Assembly (NCBI GenBank): GCA_000733355.1 | Contig: JNVV01000039.1 | Location: 236,627-300,626, forward strand | DNA length: 64,000 bases | Direction: 5' to 3' | Source: Falciphora oryzae | Lineage: Eukaryota > Ascomycota > Sordariomycetes > Magnaporthales > Magnaporthaceae | Part shown: one piece after another, positions 34,766 through 47,800 of the stretch | Position numbering within the stretch: the first letter of the stretch is position 1 | Layout: every line of letters starts with the position of its first letter | Made by a program: the position numbers and the translations under genes | Notes under the pieces: model-generated | Database searches by the model: none | The model's input: the letters and a program-made list of their open reading frames with translations, nothing else | Told to the model about the DNA's origin: nothing

Positions 34766-36115
34766 TGCGAGCCCTCCATTTGGGAGGTGGTGAGGACTGG
34801 AGCTCCGGCGGGCGTGTGCCTCGGTCTGTTGGAAGGGAGGAAGCCTCAGGCGCATATTTTAGGACCCACAGCACCCGTTACGTAAGCCTCCTCTCCCCAG
34901 AGGATCCCTAAGATCTTCTGGGAGGGGATCTGGTCTCTCTACTCGAGACGATCAGACCTCTATTAGCCCGATCGGAGGGCCTACTTCTTTGGCGTGATTG
35001 ATGCGCCGCTCTCAGGTCGGATTGCCAGTTTGCCTGCCTGGGAGCCTAGCGTGGCGGGACAAGCCTGCGAGCACGGTTAACGACGTAATGCCGTTGTGGG
35101 TCTCTTGCTCGTTGCGGCTCCACACCAACTAATGGGACTAGGTTGGCACGGCACCCAAATAAAATCTGTGGTTCTGATAACGCTAATTGGAACCCCCATT
35201 ACCCGAACTTATGCTGTAGGTCTCCTTTCCTATTTCCTATATCCCCTTTTATCAGCTAGACCATTTCTTATTTCCTATCTCATTTCCTTCCCCTGTATCT
35301 GAGAAATAGGAAAAAAAAAAAAAAAAAAACCTTAGGCGATATCAACTATACGTTTGGGTGTTCTAACTAACCTGGTTGTGCACTTTATACGGACTACAGG
35401 TTTTTATTTGGGAGACGTGGTTGGCTCTTTGATAAATCACGATCACGGCCATGCGACGCCCAGTGCTTGCGGCGTGCCTTGCCAAATTGAGAAAGGATGG
35501 AAGACCCAAGATTCTCTGCACGTATAGTAGCTTTGAACATGTAACGGTATATACGAGTTTTTTTTTTCCCCTTCCGTAGGGCACACGTGGACAAACGTAA
35601 GCTGCTGCACTGCCGGGTGAAGAAGCAAAGCGTTGACGCTGAACGTACGCAAGTGGGAAATGTAAGGTATCCTCCCGCCAATGCAGTCTTCACCCGCAAC
35701 GCCGCAGACCGCCGGCCGAAGTAATTGCTCAACCAACCTTTGAGTTGCTTTCCCATGTGAGCCTAGTCTTGAACCCCGTTGTTTGATGCAGTTTCCCTTC
35801 TATGACGGGAAGAAGAGGGTAAAAAGGAAAATGAATGTGAAGGCTCTGTCTTGGCCTCCATATCACCAACGCCCATCGCCCGACACCACGCTCCAGCCCG
35901 GTTAGAAAGAGGAGTGGAAAAGTAAACAAAGGTAGAGCAGGAGAGGTCGGGTTAGTAGTAGCAACGGGCGGTCACCAATCCGTGGAAGGGAAGAGCTGTT
36001 TTAAATGCGACTCTGCCGTCGTAGGGTTCTGGCTCTTTTTCTCTTTCTTTCCTTCTGTCGGCATTGATTCCCCCATCCCGCCTCCGACAACAACATATGC
36101 GTACTCGATGGCAAC
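34766..36115. other. intergenic region with AT-rich repeat relic
   Basis: About 1.35 kb between VPS33 (start side) and UBE2W-type E2 (3' side). From about 34860 to 35400 composition shifts: AT-rich stretches, a 20-base A run near 35310-35329, an imperfect hairpin (34893-34906 against 34912-34924) and the dispersed repeat blocks listed separately. This looks like an old transposon relic, but no coding remnant is recognisable. The remainder shows no gene. Confidence 0.45.
35150..35385. repeat. diverged dispersed repeat fragment, copy B
   Basis: This shares CCCAAATAAA, TCAACTA and GGTGTTCTAACTAACCTGGTT blocks, in the same order, with 24090-24180. About 145 extra bases lie between the first and later blocks, including pyrimidine-rich TTTCCTAT-type repeats and an A run. 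Transition-type differences suggest decay or repeat-induced point mutation. The family is unidentified. Confidence 0.4.
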
Positions 36116-36871
36116 TCATACATTGTTGTCGTGGTAGTAAAAGTCGATATCCTTCGGTCGTTGTCGGTTGCCTCTGACAAACTCCTCGTCTCCGGGCGGG
36201 CGTTCGTTCTTTGTGTTGCCCGTCAGCATGCTTTGAAGGCTCATGCAGACGCTCTCTACGTTCTGGACGGGACTCCAGCCCTGTTGGCCAAGCAGGTCCA
36301 GACAGATGATGCCGTTAGAGTAAATGTGAGGGTGGATTGGGATAGGGCGGTCCGCGAGCTTTGAGAAAACGACCTCGGGCGGTTCTGGAGAGCCAGTCGG
36401 CGGTGCGGTTAGTCGAGAATATACACGAAGGGACGCGATTAGCATGGCGGGGAAACACCACGGTGATGTCAAGCGTTTTGCGCCCCATGGGAAACCAAGA
36501 CCAAGGTAAAAGCCACGCTATGCGCCATGCGCCGGGTAGTGGGCAAAACGAACCGATGGGATATGAGGCGCCGAATTTGAACTTCAACCTGTAGATCTGG
36601 TTGGCATAGAGAGGGTTGCTGTCCAGGACTTGAATGTCTAGCGTCCACTCCTCGAAGTCGTCGGCCGAGATGAGCTCGATTCCGGGAGGCAGGCCATTTT
36701 GGATCTGTGATTTACGAGACACCGGGGTTAGATCGGGGGCGTCGCGCACCAGAAAACAGCTCATTCATTCAGTCCCGAACAGAAAAAAAAAAAAAAAAAC
36801 TGGCGGGAGCGAAGCCGGATTTGGTATACCTTTTGGAGCTCCTTGCTGAGCCTCTTGGTGGCGAAGGTCAT
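36116..36871 (-). CDS. UBE2W-type ubiquitin-conjugating enzyme E2
   Basis: Three exons: 36871-36830, 36704-36554 and 36384-36116; 153 residues, matching human UBE2W in length. It begins MTFATKRLSKELQK and continues IQNGLPPGIELISADDFEEW. The active site is HPHIYSNGIICLDLL with catalytic Cys92. HPH replaces the usual HPN of E2 enzymes, a UBE2W hallmark, and the C-terminus FYYHDNN resembles the WYYHDD-type tail of that family. UBE2W attaches ubiquitin to the alpha-amino group of substrates with flexible N-termini rather than to lysine; that this enzyme does so is inferred from homology. The S. pombe counterpart is probably Ubc16. It is divergent from the CaMK gene, with 1.7 kb between starts. 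Introns are 125 and 169 nt; joins restore YPIEPPEVVFSK. The intron 2 donor is GTTCGT. Confidence 0.93.
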
Positions 36872-38593
36872 GGTTGTGGTGTTGTGTCGCCGATGCAACA
36901 GCGAAGGGCACACTATCCGAGCGGCAACTGCTAGGGTAGGTGCTCGCTCACACGCGCGTCGGAGGGAGCCAGCACACAGGCCGTGGGGCAGGCTGAGGGC
37001 GTCGAGAAGTAATCAGGAAAGTTGGCGGCAAGGTAAGTGTGTCGGCAGCTAGTCAAAGGAAGTCGAGGCAAGCCAGCCTCGGTCTGAGCTGCACGGGGCC
37101 GAATCTCTTAGATGGAAGGGCGCGCCAGAAACGCTCTGGGCAGCGAGCTGGATGGCCTCGGGTTGTCAGGGAGTCAAGTTTTGGTGGCGCGGGGTGCGAA
37201 AGGGCGGCGACGGCTAAGCGTGGTCTTTTGCACTGTTTCGGAGGGACGGGGAACCCTTGGTCGACAAGTAGCGCGGAGGGCAGACGAGAGCAAACCCAAG
37301 AGAGCAAAAAGGCCGGGCTGGTAGGTTTGTTGGCTGTCTCGGGCGTCTGGCTTGCTACAACGCAGGGAGGTCAGGAGGAAGGTTGGTGGCCCGATTGTTT
37401 GGCCAGCCTGGCTGGCAGCTGATAGGTACCGATTCTGTATGTGCTGCTGAGCATTGGCTCCGAGTGCCTTCGTCTTGGCAGATTGCGTCCAGGATCTCCG
37501 ACTCCCCTGCGTGTTAGCCGGACAGTTGGGCGTTGTGGACGTGACGATTGATTTGCAGGCAGGCCGACCCGACCCGGATGGGGGTCCCCTCGGTTCCCAG
37601 CCCTATTGTCGCCACGGGGTTACCTAAGGTTGGTTGGCCGGCTTGGGAGGTGATACCTTCCCGAGGCAGGTATCAAAGGGGCTAGCGCGGTACCTCAACA
37701 ATGGTAGGTGCCCGTCGGTGCTCCCTCATGGAGGCCAAGAGGCCCGAGCACGAGCCGCTCGCCTGTCTGCCCCGCGGGGTGGGCCGGTTGACCCCTCCTG
37801 TGAGTGGAAGGCTGAGCCTAGCACAGCTTACTGTGTGGTGCTTCCTGCCCTGCATCTGAGGTAGCCCGAGAGGTTATTCTTGCACTAGACTAGATGCACG
37901 CTCTCTCGCCAGGCAGCGACCAGGCATTTGATCTTCTCCGCACTCGATCTTCACAGTGACAGCCATATCCCGCCCAGACGGGCAGGTCAGCGTGGCAGTG
38001 GAGAGCCAACGCGATCGGCGAGCGCGCATCACAAAACGAAACACAGCAGGACAGCCTGACCAGGACGAACCCTTAAAAGGATCGGTCGGCTGTGGCTGTT
38101 CACGTTCCTCCTCACTCGCCTGCAGCACAAGCACAGCGCTGTGCAACCAACCGCCGCTTGTCACTAGCCCGCAAGCGCGTGGTCTCCTTTGTTGGCCCCC
38201 TCCTTCTGGGCTCCACTGCAGCCCGCCCGACCAAGACGCAGGTTGCCTGCCAACGGCGGCTCTGATGCAATCTCCCTCCACTACCGCTGCGCCCGCCCAC
38301 CGTGCTTCCAGCAGACAGATAAAACAAACCCCAGCCAGGCTCAGCTCTCAGCCGCTCACTTGGGCGGGCTTACTCTGAAAACAAAACCGCAACCTCTCGC
38401 CCCTCTCTTTTTTTTCCTCGTGCCTCCTTCCCTACTGATCCGCCATTTGCGGCGATTGCTTTGCTGCTGTCGACCATCATTCCAATCCACGAAGCGAGTG
38501 CCCAGATCGACAACTGTGATCCGGACACGACTGAGCGAACCCCGCCCGCCCTGCCACGGGCCCCTCCCCGATCCCCCATCAAGCGACGTCAAG
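36872..38593. other. divergent promoter region between the E2 and CaMK genes
   Basis: About 1.7 kb with no recognisable gene. The plus-strand frame 38189-38866 overlaps the CaMK leader and first exons and has no domain, so it is a shadow. The stretch 38400-38590 is CT-rich and probably the CaMK 5' untranslated region. Confidence 0.5.
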
Positions 38594-40482
<1,889 letters not shown>

Positions 40483-42067
40483 CGGTCGCGCGACCTTGTT
40501 ATTCCAGTCGCTTTCGGTCTCGTCGGTACTCGTCCTGGTTTTCTCGTCTCTCGGCAGCTGCCCAATCCCGCTGGGCGGCTCGAAGATGTCTGTCCCTGCT
40601 TGGAAGTTGTGGGCGGTAATGAGCCGTGAAAGCCTCGCGACCGTGTGTTATTTTCCCTGTTGTTGGTTGGTGGTGAACATTTTCTTGTTTTGGCAAAGCT
40701 TTTTCTTGGGTTTCATCCTTTATATCTCTTTTCTTCATCTTTAACACCCTTTTGATCTTCTTGTATTGCCTCTCGGGAGTCCAATAGGATGGGAGATACC
40801 AAAGAAAACGACGATGGGTAAAGCATGCAAGGCGCGACAACGCCGCGTCTGTCGACGGGTTTCGTGTTTTCCCTTTGTGCTTGCGCTGCTGAGGGATGGA
40901 AAGAAGTGCAAGATGGACAAACAGGTGCACAACCGGGCAACAAGAGGAGTGAGTGCAGACCAGCCCTCGGTGGGTTTGTGCGAGCGGGGATGTATGCACA
41001 TTATTGATGCACCGACGCCATTTATACGGCAGTGCAGATTTCTCGCCCGCATCGATACAAGGCCAGTGGCCCCATCGTTGCCCACCTGTCCGACCTCCGC
41101 CTCCCTCAACCCCTTCATTTTTCGTCGGTGGGACGCGTCCAAGGCAAAGACGCCCAGAATAGCTATGCAAAGGCTGCTTTGAAGTTCAATCTTACGATTG
41201 CCGCGATGCTTGAACCACCCCCGGTCCCATTAGGTCGGTGTGCCATAATGAAAGGAGGTGACGGGTGGGCGAAGATCAAGCCAGGAGTCTCCATCACGTC
41301 CCAAAGTGCCGGCGACCCCCATAATCCATCCCTCCCCAGCCCCAACCACCCACCCACCCTGCCGATGGATGTCTTCCCCGGCACCGCCCAGCCCAGCCAA
41401 CCGCTGCAGCGCCAACCCGCTGTGCCGGGTGCCTTGGCTTTGCCCTGCTAGCGGACCCGGCGATCGCCGTCGAGAGCGGCCGGGGCGCCGGGGCCGGGAA
41501 CGGGGATCTGCCTCCTGACCAGGCCCCCCCAACCCCGTCCGTTACCATGGTAGAGTCGAGGCTAGGCGAACGCCGTCCTCAGCCTTTTGTTTTACTGCGT
41601 CCCAATACTCGCCATCTCATCCCTTGAAGAATGGGGTTTGTTCGCCCGCTCCCTTTTTGTTGCTGGTGTGGGTTTAGAGGTTGGCCAGCTCGACGACGTC
41701 GTCGCCGCCCAGGTTTTTTCTTTTTTTTTTATGCAGATCGAGGAGAAGGTTGCAGCAGAGGCAGCTGAGCCTCGCCGGGGGCGCGTCGGGCGAGGAGCGC
41801 GCCCCCAGACAGGGGGTAAATTACGCGAACCCACAACGGGAACTGCATCACCGTCTCCACAGATCTTTTGCACACAGCCCAGCCAAGAGCAAGAAAAAAG
41901 CCGACAAAAAACTTGATTGGAGAGAGAGAGAGAGAGAGGAGAGAGGCGCGCGGTTGTGTTTTGATGGGTGAGAATCTTGGATTTTTGGAAATTTGCATTA
42001 TGCAAAACACCGTTGAAAACTTGTTTCCGCGCACACAAAACACAGCACCCACACACAATACTTTGTC

Positions 42068-42098
<31 letters not shown>

Positions 42099-43310
42099 GT
42101 TGGCAATGCCCGAAAAAAGAAGGTTGCAATCCAAGATCGGCCGCATAGCGGCTTTTTAATATTTCTGATTGCGTCTTGCAAAAGTCAAAATGCGTGCGGG
42201 GGAGAGAGCCGACCCAGAGTTGGAAAGTCCCTGTTCCTTGTTTCCAAAGCTGGGGATTTTCACAAGGCTCTGATGCGGCGCTTGACCACGCAAGAGCGGA
42301 GATGAGGAGACGGGAGGGGGGAGATGAGGTGCTGATGCGCATACAGCGAGTCGGATCGAGCAAAACAGCCGGCAAGGGGCCGAGGTCTTGGCTCCTTTCC
42401 AACATGGTGCGTGAATTCGGCCGGACTAACTCAGCGGCACCGTAGAATCGATAAGGAGCTGTGCTGTTCGGACGCCGGCGTGAGGCGCAAAAAAGAGGCC
42501 GAGCCTCACATGGGAAATTGCCATCGCGCCAATAGTCACGAAGCTAAAGCGTTCAGCGCTGGTGGTGTCACACAGCTTGTGCAAGCGCGTAGAATTTCAC
42601 GAAACGGCAGACAGTGCCGAGTCAAGTAATGATCTCCAGAGAGGATTCGGTAGATTTTTCATCTTATTTTGGTCTCAACTGCTTGAGCCTTTGATGAGAT
42701 AGGTGCTAAGCTAGATACACAAGGACCCAATACGTAGCAAAGGGTATGGATGAAGACCCGGATTGGTCTCGAAGGTAGGCTGACGGGTAGGTAGTTGATA
42801 CAATGATAACAAAAGAAAAAGGATAGCGAAAGATAAAAAAAAAAAAATGTTGGTACAGCGGCGCTGCCATGGTATAATACCAAACTCCAGGAATAAGCCC
42901 CCAGACTCCGGTTTCCCCGAGGACATCATGACCCCTCTTTTTTGGGTTGCGCTCGTTCATCTTGAGTGCGTGCTGGGTATCCTCATAAAAGAGACACCCT
43001 GCGCCAGAGTAATAACAATAGAAGTGATGATGGATAGGATACATCGTATAAAAAGAGCAGATATTTCGGGTGAGACAACGTCAGGATGTAAATGATTAAA
43101 AAAAAAATGACATGGAAGAATGATAGATGATAGAGAGAGTGAGGTAGACGTGTCGGGTATTAAAGCGTGATGACGTGGCGTGTCAATTACGATTGCGGCG
43201 TTAATAGTCTAGGTGGATTATGTGGGTAGAAAAATCAAATCGCTCGGGTGACAAAGGGAAGGAAAGCCATTGCGAGGCTTGAGGCCGGATGGCCACGGTT
43301 GATATCGAGA
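40483..43310. other. convergent intergenic region with homopolymers
   Basis: About 2.8 kb between converging genes. Frames are short and overlap on both strands with biased Pro/Arg/Ser composition; none is credible. It contains a (GA)n tract at about 41921-41938 and a 27-base A run at 42068-42094. Both 3' untranslated regions should lie here. No transposon or RNA gene is recognised. Confidence 0.5.
42068..42094. repeat. 27-base poly(A) tract
   Basis: An uninterrupted run of about 27 A bases after CTTTGTC. It may be a slippage-prone homopolymer or the tail of an old retroposed transcript. No target-site duplication was identified by eye. Confidence 0.6.
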
Positions 43311-44800
43311 TCATGACAGCTCGGCGAGGACGTCGTTGCAAAGCCTCTCGTATCTTGAGGCATCGAATCGCTTGCGCTGCCATCCCTGGCGCCGTAGCCG
43401 TTCTATGCGGGCCTGGCGGTCTAATGCCAGCATCTCTTCGCTCGCCGAGTCCAAGGAGCTGTGGGAAAGGGCGGGCGAAATGGGCGATGCCACTTCGGCG
43501 GCTTTGCTGGGCGACCCCATGAGCTCGTCGAGGTTATGGCTATGCGAAGCAATCTGGGCCCTCAGGATCGAGAGGGTCTCGCAGTATCGGTAAACGGATC
43601 GCGCGGTACGCCTGTCGTAGTCGTCGTCGTCGAGGGGGTCGATGAAGAAGCCCTGATCGTCCTCGAACTCCTCCCGCCTGCCTATCCTCCTCCTGTGCTC
43701 CCTCTCCTCCTCTGCCTCGCTGATTACGTGAACCACCGCCGGTCCCCTGGGGAGTTCGGGAAGCTCCTGCTTCGTTATGGGGGCAGAGAAATAGGCGTCA
43801 TCAAAGCCGAGTGTAGGAGAATCGGGGCGGATGTAGGGCTCGGTAGGGAACTTGAAGGTCTCCTCCTTTGGCAGCGAAAACGATACCGTCTTCTTGGCCT
43901 TTGCGCTGCGAGGCGTCGAAGCTAATGCCGAGCACCGCGGAGAAGGAGCGAGCGAGGACGACTTGCTGAGCATGTCGTCGAAAGAGCAAACCGAGTTGGT
44001 GGGGGATGAGTTGGTCGTCGGGGTCGACCAAGTACCAGAGCTGACGGAGCCCGAGGGCGAGTGAAGGCTGCTAGTGCTCATTGCGAAGAGGCCTGAAGGG
44101 CAGATGGCAGAGCCAGAGCGTGTCTTGGACGTGACCGAGACCTCGGCCGCAAGGATGAGGGCAGCAGCCTCGTCGTAGTGCTTCCTCGCCTGTGTGAGGA
44201 GCTGTCCCCTAGCCAGGGTGCCCATGGGGAAAGGGCGAGCGCGCATCTCGAGCGAGTTGGCGGCGTAGAAGTGGAGGTAGATGAGATGGGCCGGCTCGAC
44301 GGTGGACTGTGAGAATACTGTGTTAGACGACCCTGGTCTTGCTCGACTTGCCTGTTTGAGCATTGCTTGCTTACCGAATCCTTGAGGTTGTCCAGGATCT
44401 CGACGCATCGAGACGAGCAGGCCCTAAACCTCTTTCCAACGTGATGACGCTTGATTTCGGCCATGGTCCGCTTCCACTCGGCCGGGGTGTACGGAAGGAC
44501 CGGCAGAGAAGGCAAGTTTGGCTGGGAGGTGTGCTTCATGGCACGCGACGACTTCGGGGGCGGGCTCGACATAATTGCGCTGGGCTGGGGCGTGGGCGTG
44601 AAAGAGCTCATGCTGGAGTGGCGACCGTGAGATGGGCGGCGAGGCGGCGGTGATGCCGGGCGTTGCGGCAGCTCCTTCTGTTCGGGCTGTTCTTGTTGTT
44701 GTTGTGCCCGTGGGCTTGCGGGAGGCGGGAACATGGTGCTCGACCGGCGTCCAGTTGGCGACGGAGCGGGCTGCAGCCGCAGAGGGATTAGGCCAGCCAT
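43311..44800 (-). CDS. uncharacterised fungal protein with helical core and PP1-like docking motif
   Basis: Two exons, 44800-44375 and 44306-43311, around a 68-nt intron (GTAAGC...CACAG); 473 residues. I do not recognise a named family. Residues 1-95 are disordered and Pro/Ser/Gln-rich. Residues about 100-215 form a helical core beginning YTPAEWKRTMAEIKRHHVGK, with SSRCVEILDNLKDS joined across the intron to STVEPAHLIYLHFYAANSLEMR, then QARKHYDEAAALILAAE; this resembles a helical-repeat fold. A Ser/Thr-rich stretch leads to KKTVSFSLPKEE (about 281-290), where KTVSF fits the RVxF docking motif for type 1 phosphatase. An acidic segment (EDDQGFFIDPLDDDDYDRR) and a basic C-terminus (RIERLRRQGWQRKRFDASRYERL) follow. 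No signal peptide or membrane segment is seen. The start is the first Met of the open frame. Splice frame, codon use and a single clean intron argue it is a real gene. Confidence 0.8.
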
Positions 44801-47800
44801 GGTGACGGTTGGGCGCGATTAGGATGTGCGGGCTGCACGCGTGTGGATGAAAGAGCGTGGTGGGTTGGGCTGGGCTCGAATTCGCAGCTGCAGTAGTGGC
44901 TTGTCGACTTTGGGTGCGGACAGCTGCAGAAGCCGATGGGGAGGGGCGGCGACGGGCTGGGCCAACTTTTAGGTGCGTTGGTGTGGGCAGCTGTGACGAC
45001 AAATCGGGGAAGAGAAGATTCAATGGACGCGCCCGTGACTTAATAGGGAGAGGTCGCCAGGGCGAAGGGGGGTGCAGGGGTGTGTGGGTGGTCCGGGTGG
45101 TCTGGGTGGTGTGGCTGCAGATGGCGGCCGGGGTCGCAGGGAAGTGAATCAGAACAAGGGACGAGGGCGGGGCCGCATGAACGGGCATCGCCAGCCTAAT
45201 AGAATCCGAGTAAGACCGGTGCTGCGGCGGGTCACTGCATCAGCGGTACGCAGGAAATCGGGCCAAATGAAAGAATTCGCCGAGAGCGTTGTGCAGAGTC
45301 GGGCTGATCAGCACAAGGCTACGAGGGCTAACGCCGTCGGCCGTCGATGGTGTGTGTTGAGAAGGGTGAAGGCGCCGTCGGGGAGCAGGGCTTTGGAGGT
45401 TGTGGCACAAAACGGCCGGGTCGGGGTTGGGAAGGATTACTTTTAGAGGAGGCCGATCACACGGCTCTCGTGACCACGGACAGGCGTTGCTGCGTTGCAG
45501 AGTCCAGACGCACAGCTGCTGGGGGACGGAGGCGTCGCGAAGGATGGAGACGCGCCAGAGGAGGAGAACGAGTGCCAGGGCAGGGGGTGCCTGGGCTGGA
45601 GAGAGAGGTGCAAGGAAAGGCCGGGAGAATTCGATGCAATCAGCACACAACGACCCGCAAGATGCACAAAATGCAACAGAAAAATACACAAATGCGACAG
45701 CCCACAGCGACGAGGCAAAACTGAAAGAAGCAAGGGGAAAAAAAGAACAGACGAGGTATTCAGAGCGGAGCCCGGCACAACGGACGAGGACCAGGTCAAA
45801 TATCGCAGGAGTGCACAAGTGGGTTCTCTGGTGTCTGTGTGGCGGCTTCTGGCCGTGTCGTGCGCGTTGTTGGCTCTGTGCGCACGCCTGTGGCCTGTGG
45901 TTTAAGGTAGGACTGGCCGTTTCGTTTGCGCATTAAAACCCCGAGCTATTGGGCCTCGGAAAAGGGGGACGGGAGGGACGGTCGTGATGGGACGGATCAG
46001 CAAAGCAGGCAGATCAGGCCTGCCGAGTGCTTACTACGTGCGATGATGCGGGAGAGACTCGGGAGATGCAAGGTACGAACCCGCCTAGCAGATATTTTGC
46101 AGCACGATGCACTTCAAGTTGGGATGACGATGACGGCCACGAAGATCAAGGAAAGCCAAACGAGGACACTCGCGACAGTTTCATTTGTGAGATGTGACAG
46201 CACTGCTCAAGTCGCCGAGAAAGAAAAAAAAAATCTCTTGCTGCCCTGTGCTCCTGGTGCCGTCGCCCGTGTGTACACGGACGCCGGACGCAACAAACCT
46301 GGCGAGACAGGCCGGCCAGCTCGGGAAATGCTCTGCAATTGTTTGGCTCGCCTGCGGCCCTTGCCTCAGTGCCGTCTCGACCCCGCGAGCTGGACCATCC
46401 CTACGCTGGCTTCGGCGCGGTGCTCCGTCGAGGTGGCTTGGTGGCCGATGTCGCCCCCCTTCCCACCCAATCATGACCCCTAATTGCCACGCGCCTGAAC
46501 AAAAAGGGTCAAGAAGAAAAAAAAGAAACATGGGATGGGAGGGACAGGGAGGGCCGGCAACGGTGCCCCAGCCAAAAAGGCACCCTGGGGGAGATTGGAA
46601 GAGGAAAAGGTTGGTGGTGGCTTGCGGTCCAGGGGCAAGAAGAGTTAACCCAACCCTGCTCGAAAAGACCAGACGGCGCCGGCTGCAGGAACACGGATCT
46701 ATGGCTTGCAGGGGCATGGGTGCGTGTTAACTTGCAGGGGGTTTCTGCGCCATGCAGGGATCGTCCGAGTGACATGGGGCGACGCACCGCGAGGTCGCAG
46801 GTCCGTGCCGTTGGTAACCACCCTTGCGTCCGATCATCTCTCCCTCGCGCTCTGGAGCGGCTGGCTGCTGCTGTGCCTGGACGTTCAGCCGCTTTGCAAG
46901 ATCCGTGGATGCCTTTATGTTCCTCTGGCTGGTACGACGGACGAAACAGCCTCGGTCGGCTGCCGAAGCACCGAGATGGTGACAAGCGCTGAAGCAGCTG
47001 CAAGAACCGTGGGACGGGAACACGCAGCAATTTCTTCGAGGGAATCAAGCAAGTGGCACAACCCGGGTTTCCTGGGACACAAACAAAACAAACACATTGC
47101 TTTTTTTGTTTGTGGCGCTCTTGTTGCTACCGTCGCTAGAATTTCGACCTTTCCTATTCCCGCCGTGCTTGCGGGACATGAACTTGAAACACAGAAAAAG
47201 GAAACATGCCCCAGGCCTATCTAGTTGTTTTTTTGGAGGGCTGTGTGCACGGTTGCGTGGGAGGGCTTGGGCCGTTTTTCTGCGCCGAACTCCCCACTTC
47301 CGTGTTGGGCAGGTTCCGAGAGGGCAACATGCAATAGGCCGGTTGTTATTTTTCCTTCTTTTCTGGCCGACGGGTCCCCAAGAGGCCGCTATCACAAACG
47401 ACCAGCGCCAGGTCCAGGCTCCTTGACGTGCCGCGGGACCCTGCCGGGTAGTGATCAAGCCCGAGCGCCAGACTCCAGCACAGCAACGGACGGGTCCGGG
47501 GCGGGGCGTGGAGCACGATCGGCTCCTTCCCAGCCTATTCTGGCCGTTCCTATTGACAGGAAGGAAGAGAGGCGAAAAGGAAGGAAGGGGCCAGAGCAAT
47601 GACAGAAGCAAGAAGGAGCGAAGGCTCGTATCCTCGTAAACCGTCGCCCGTCGTGTGCAGCCCGGAAAATGAACTTTGTGCCACTGGTACATAAAAAAAA
47701 TAAAAAATAAAAATATTGGACCCTGTCCAAGCAACACAAAGCTCGCACAGCAGCCTCGCGTCGCACTCCCGCCGCCGGACTCGGGCTCCTAGTCCTAGCA

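Noticed and set aside
46065..46085. GGGTTCGTACC-like tRNA B-box on the minus strand
   Set aside because: The upstream sequence lacks a complementary acceptor stem and a D-arm, so no tRNA fold is possible.
47045..47737. 230-codon minus-strand open frame in the gene-poor block
   Set aside because: Composition (Arg/Trp/Phe/Leu runs from homopolymers) and lack of any motif or splice-linked exon indicate a chance frame.
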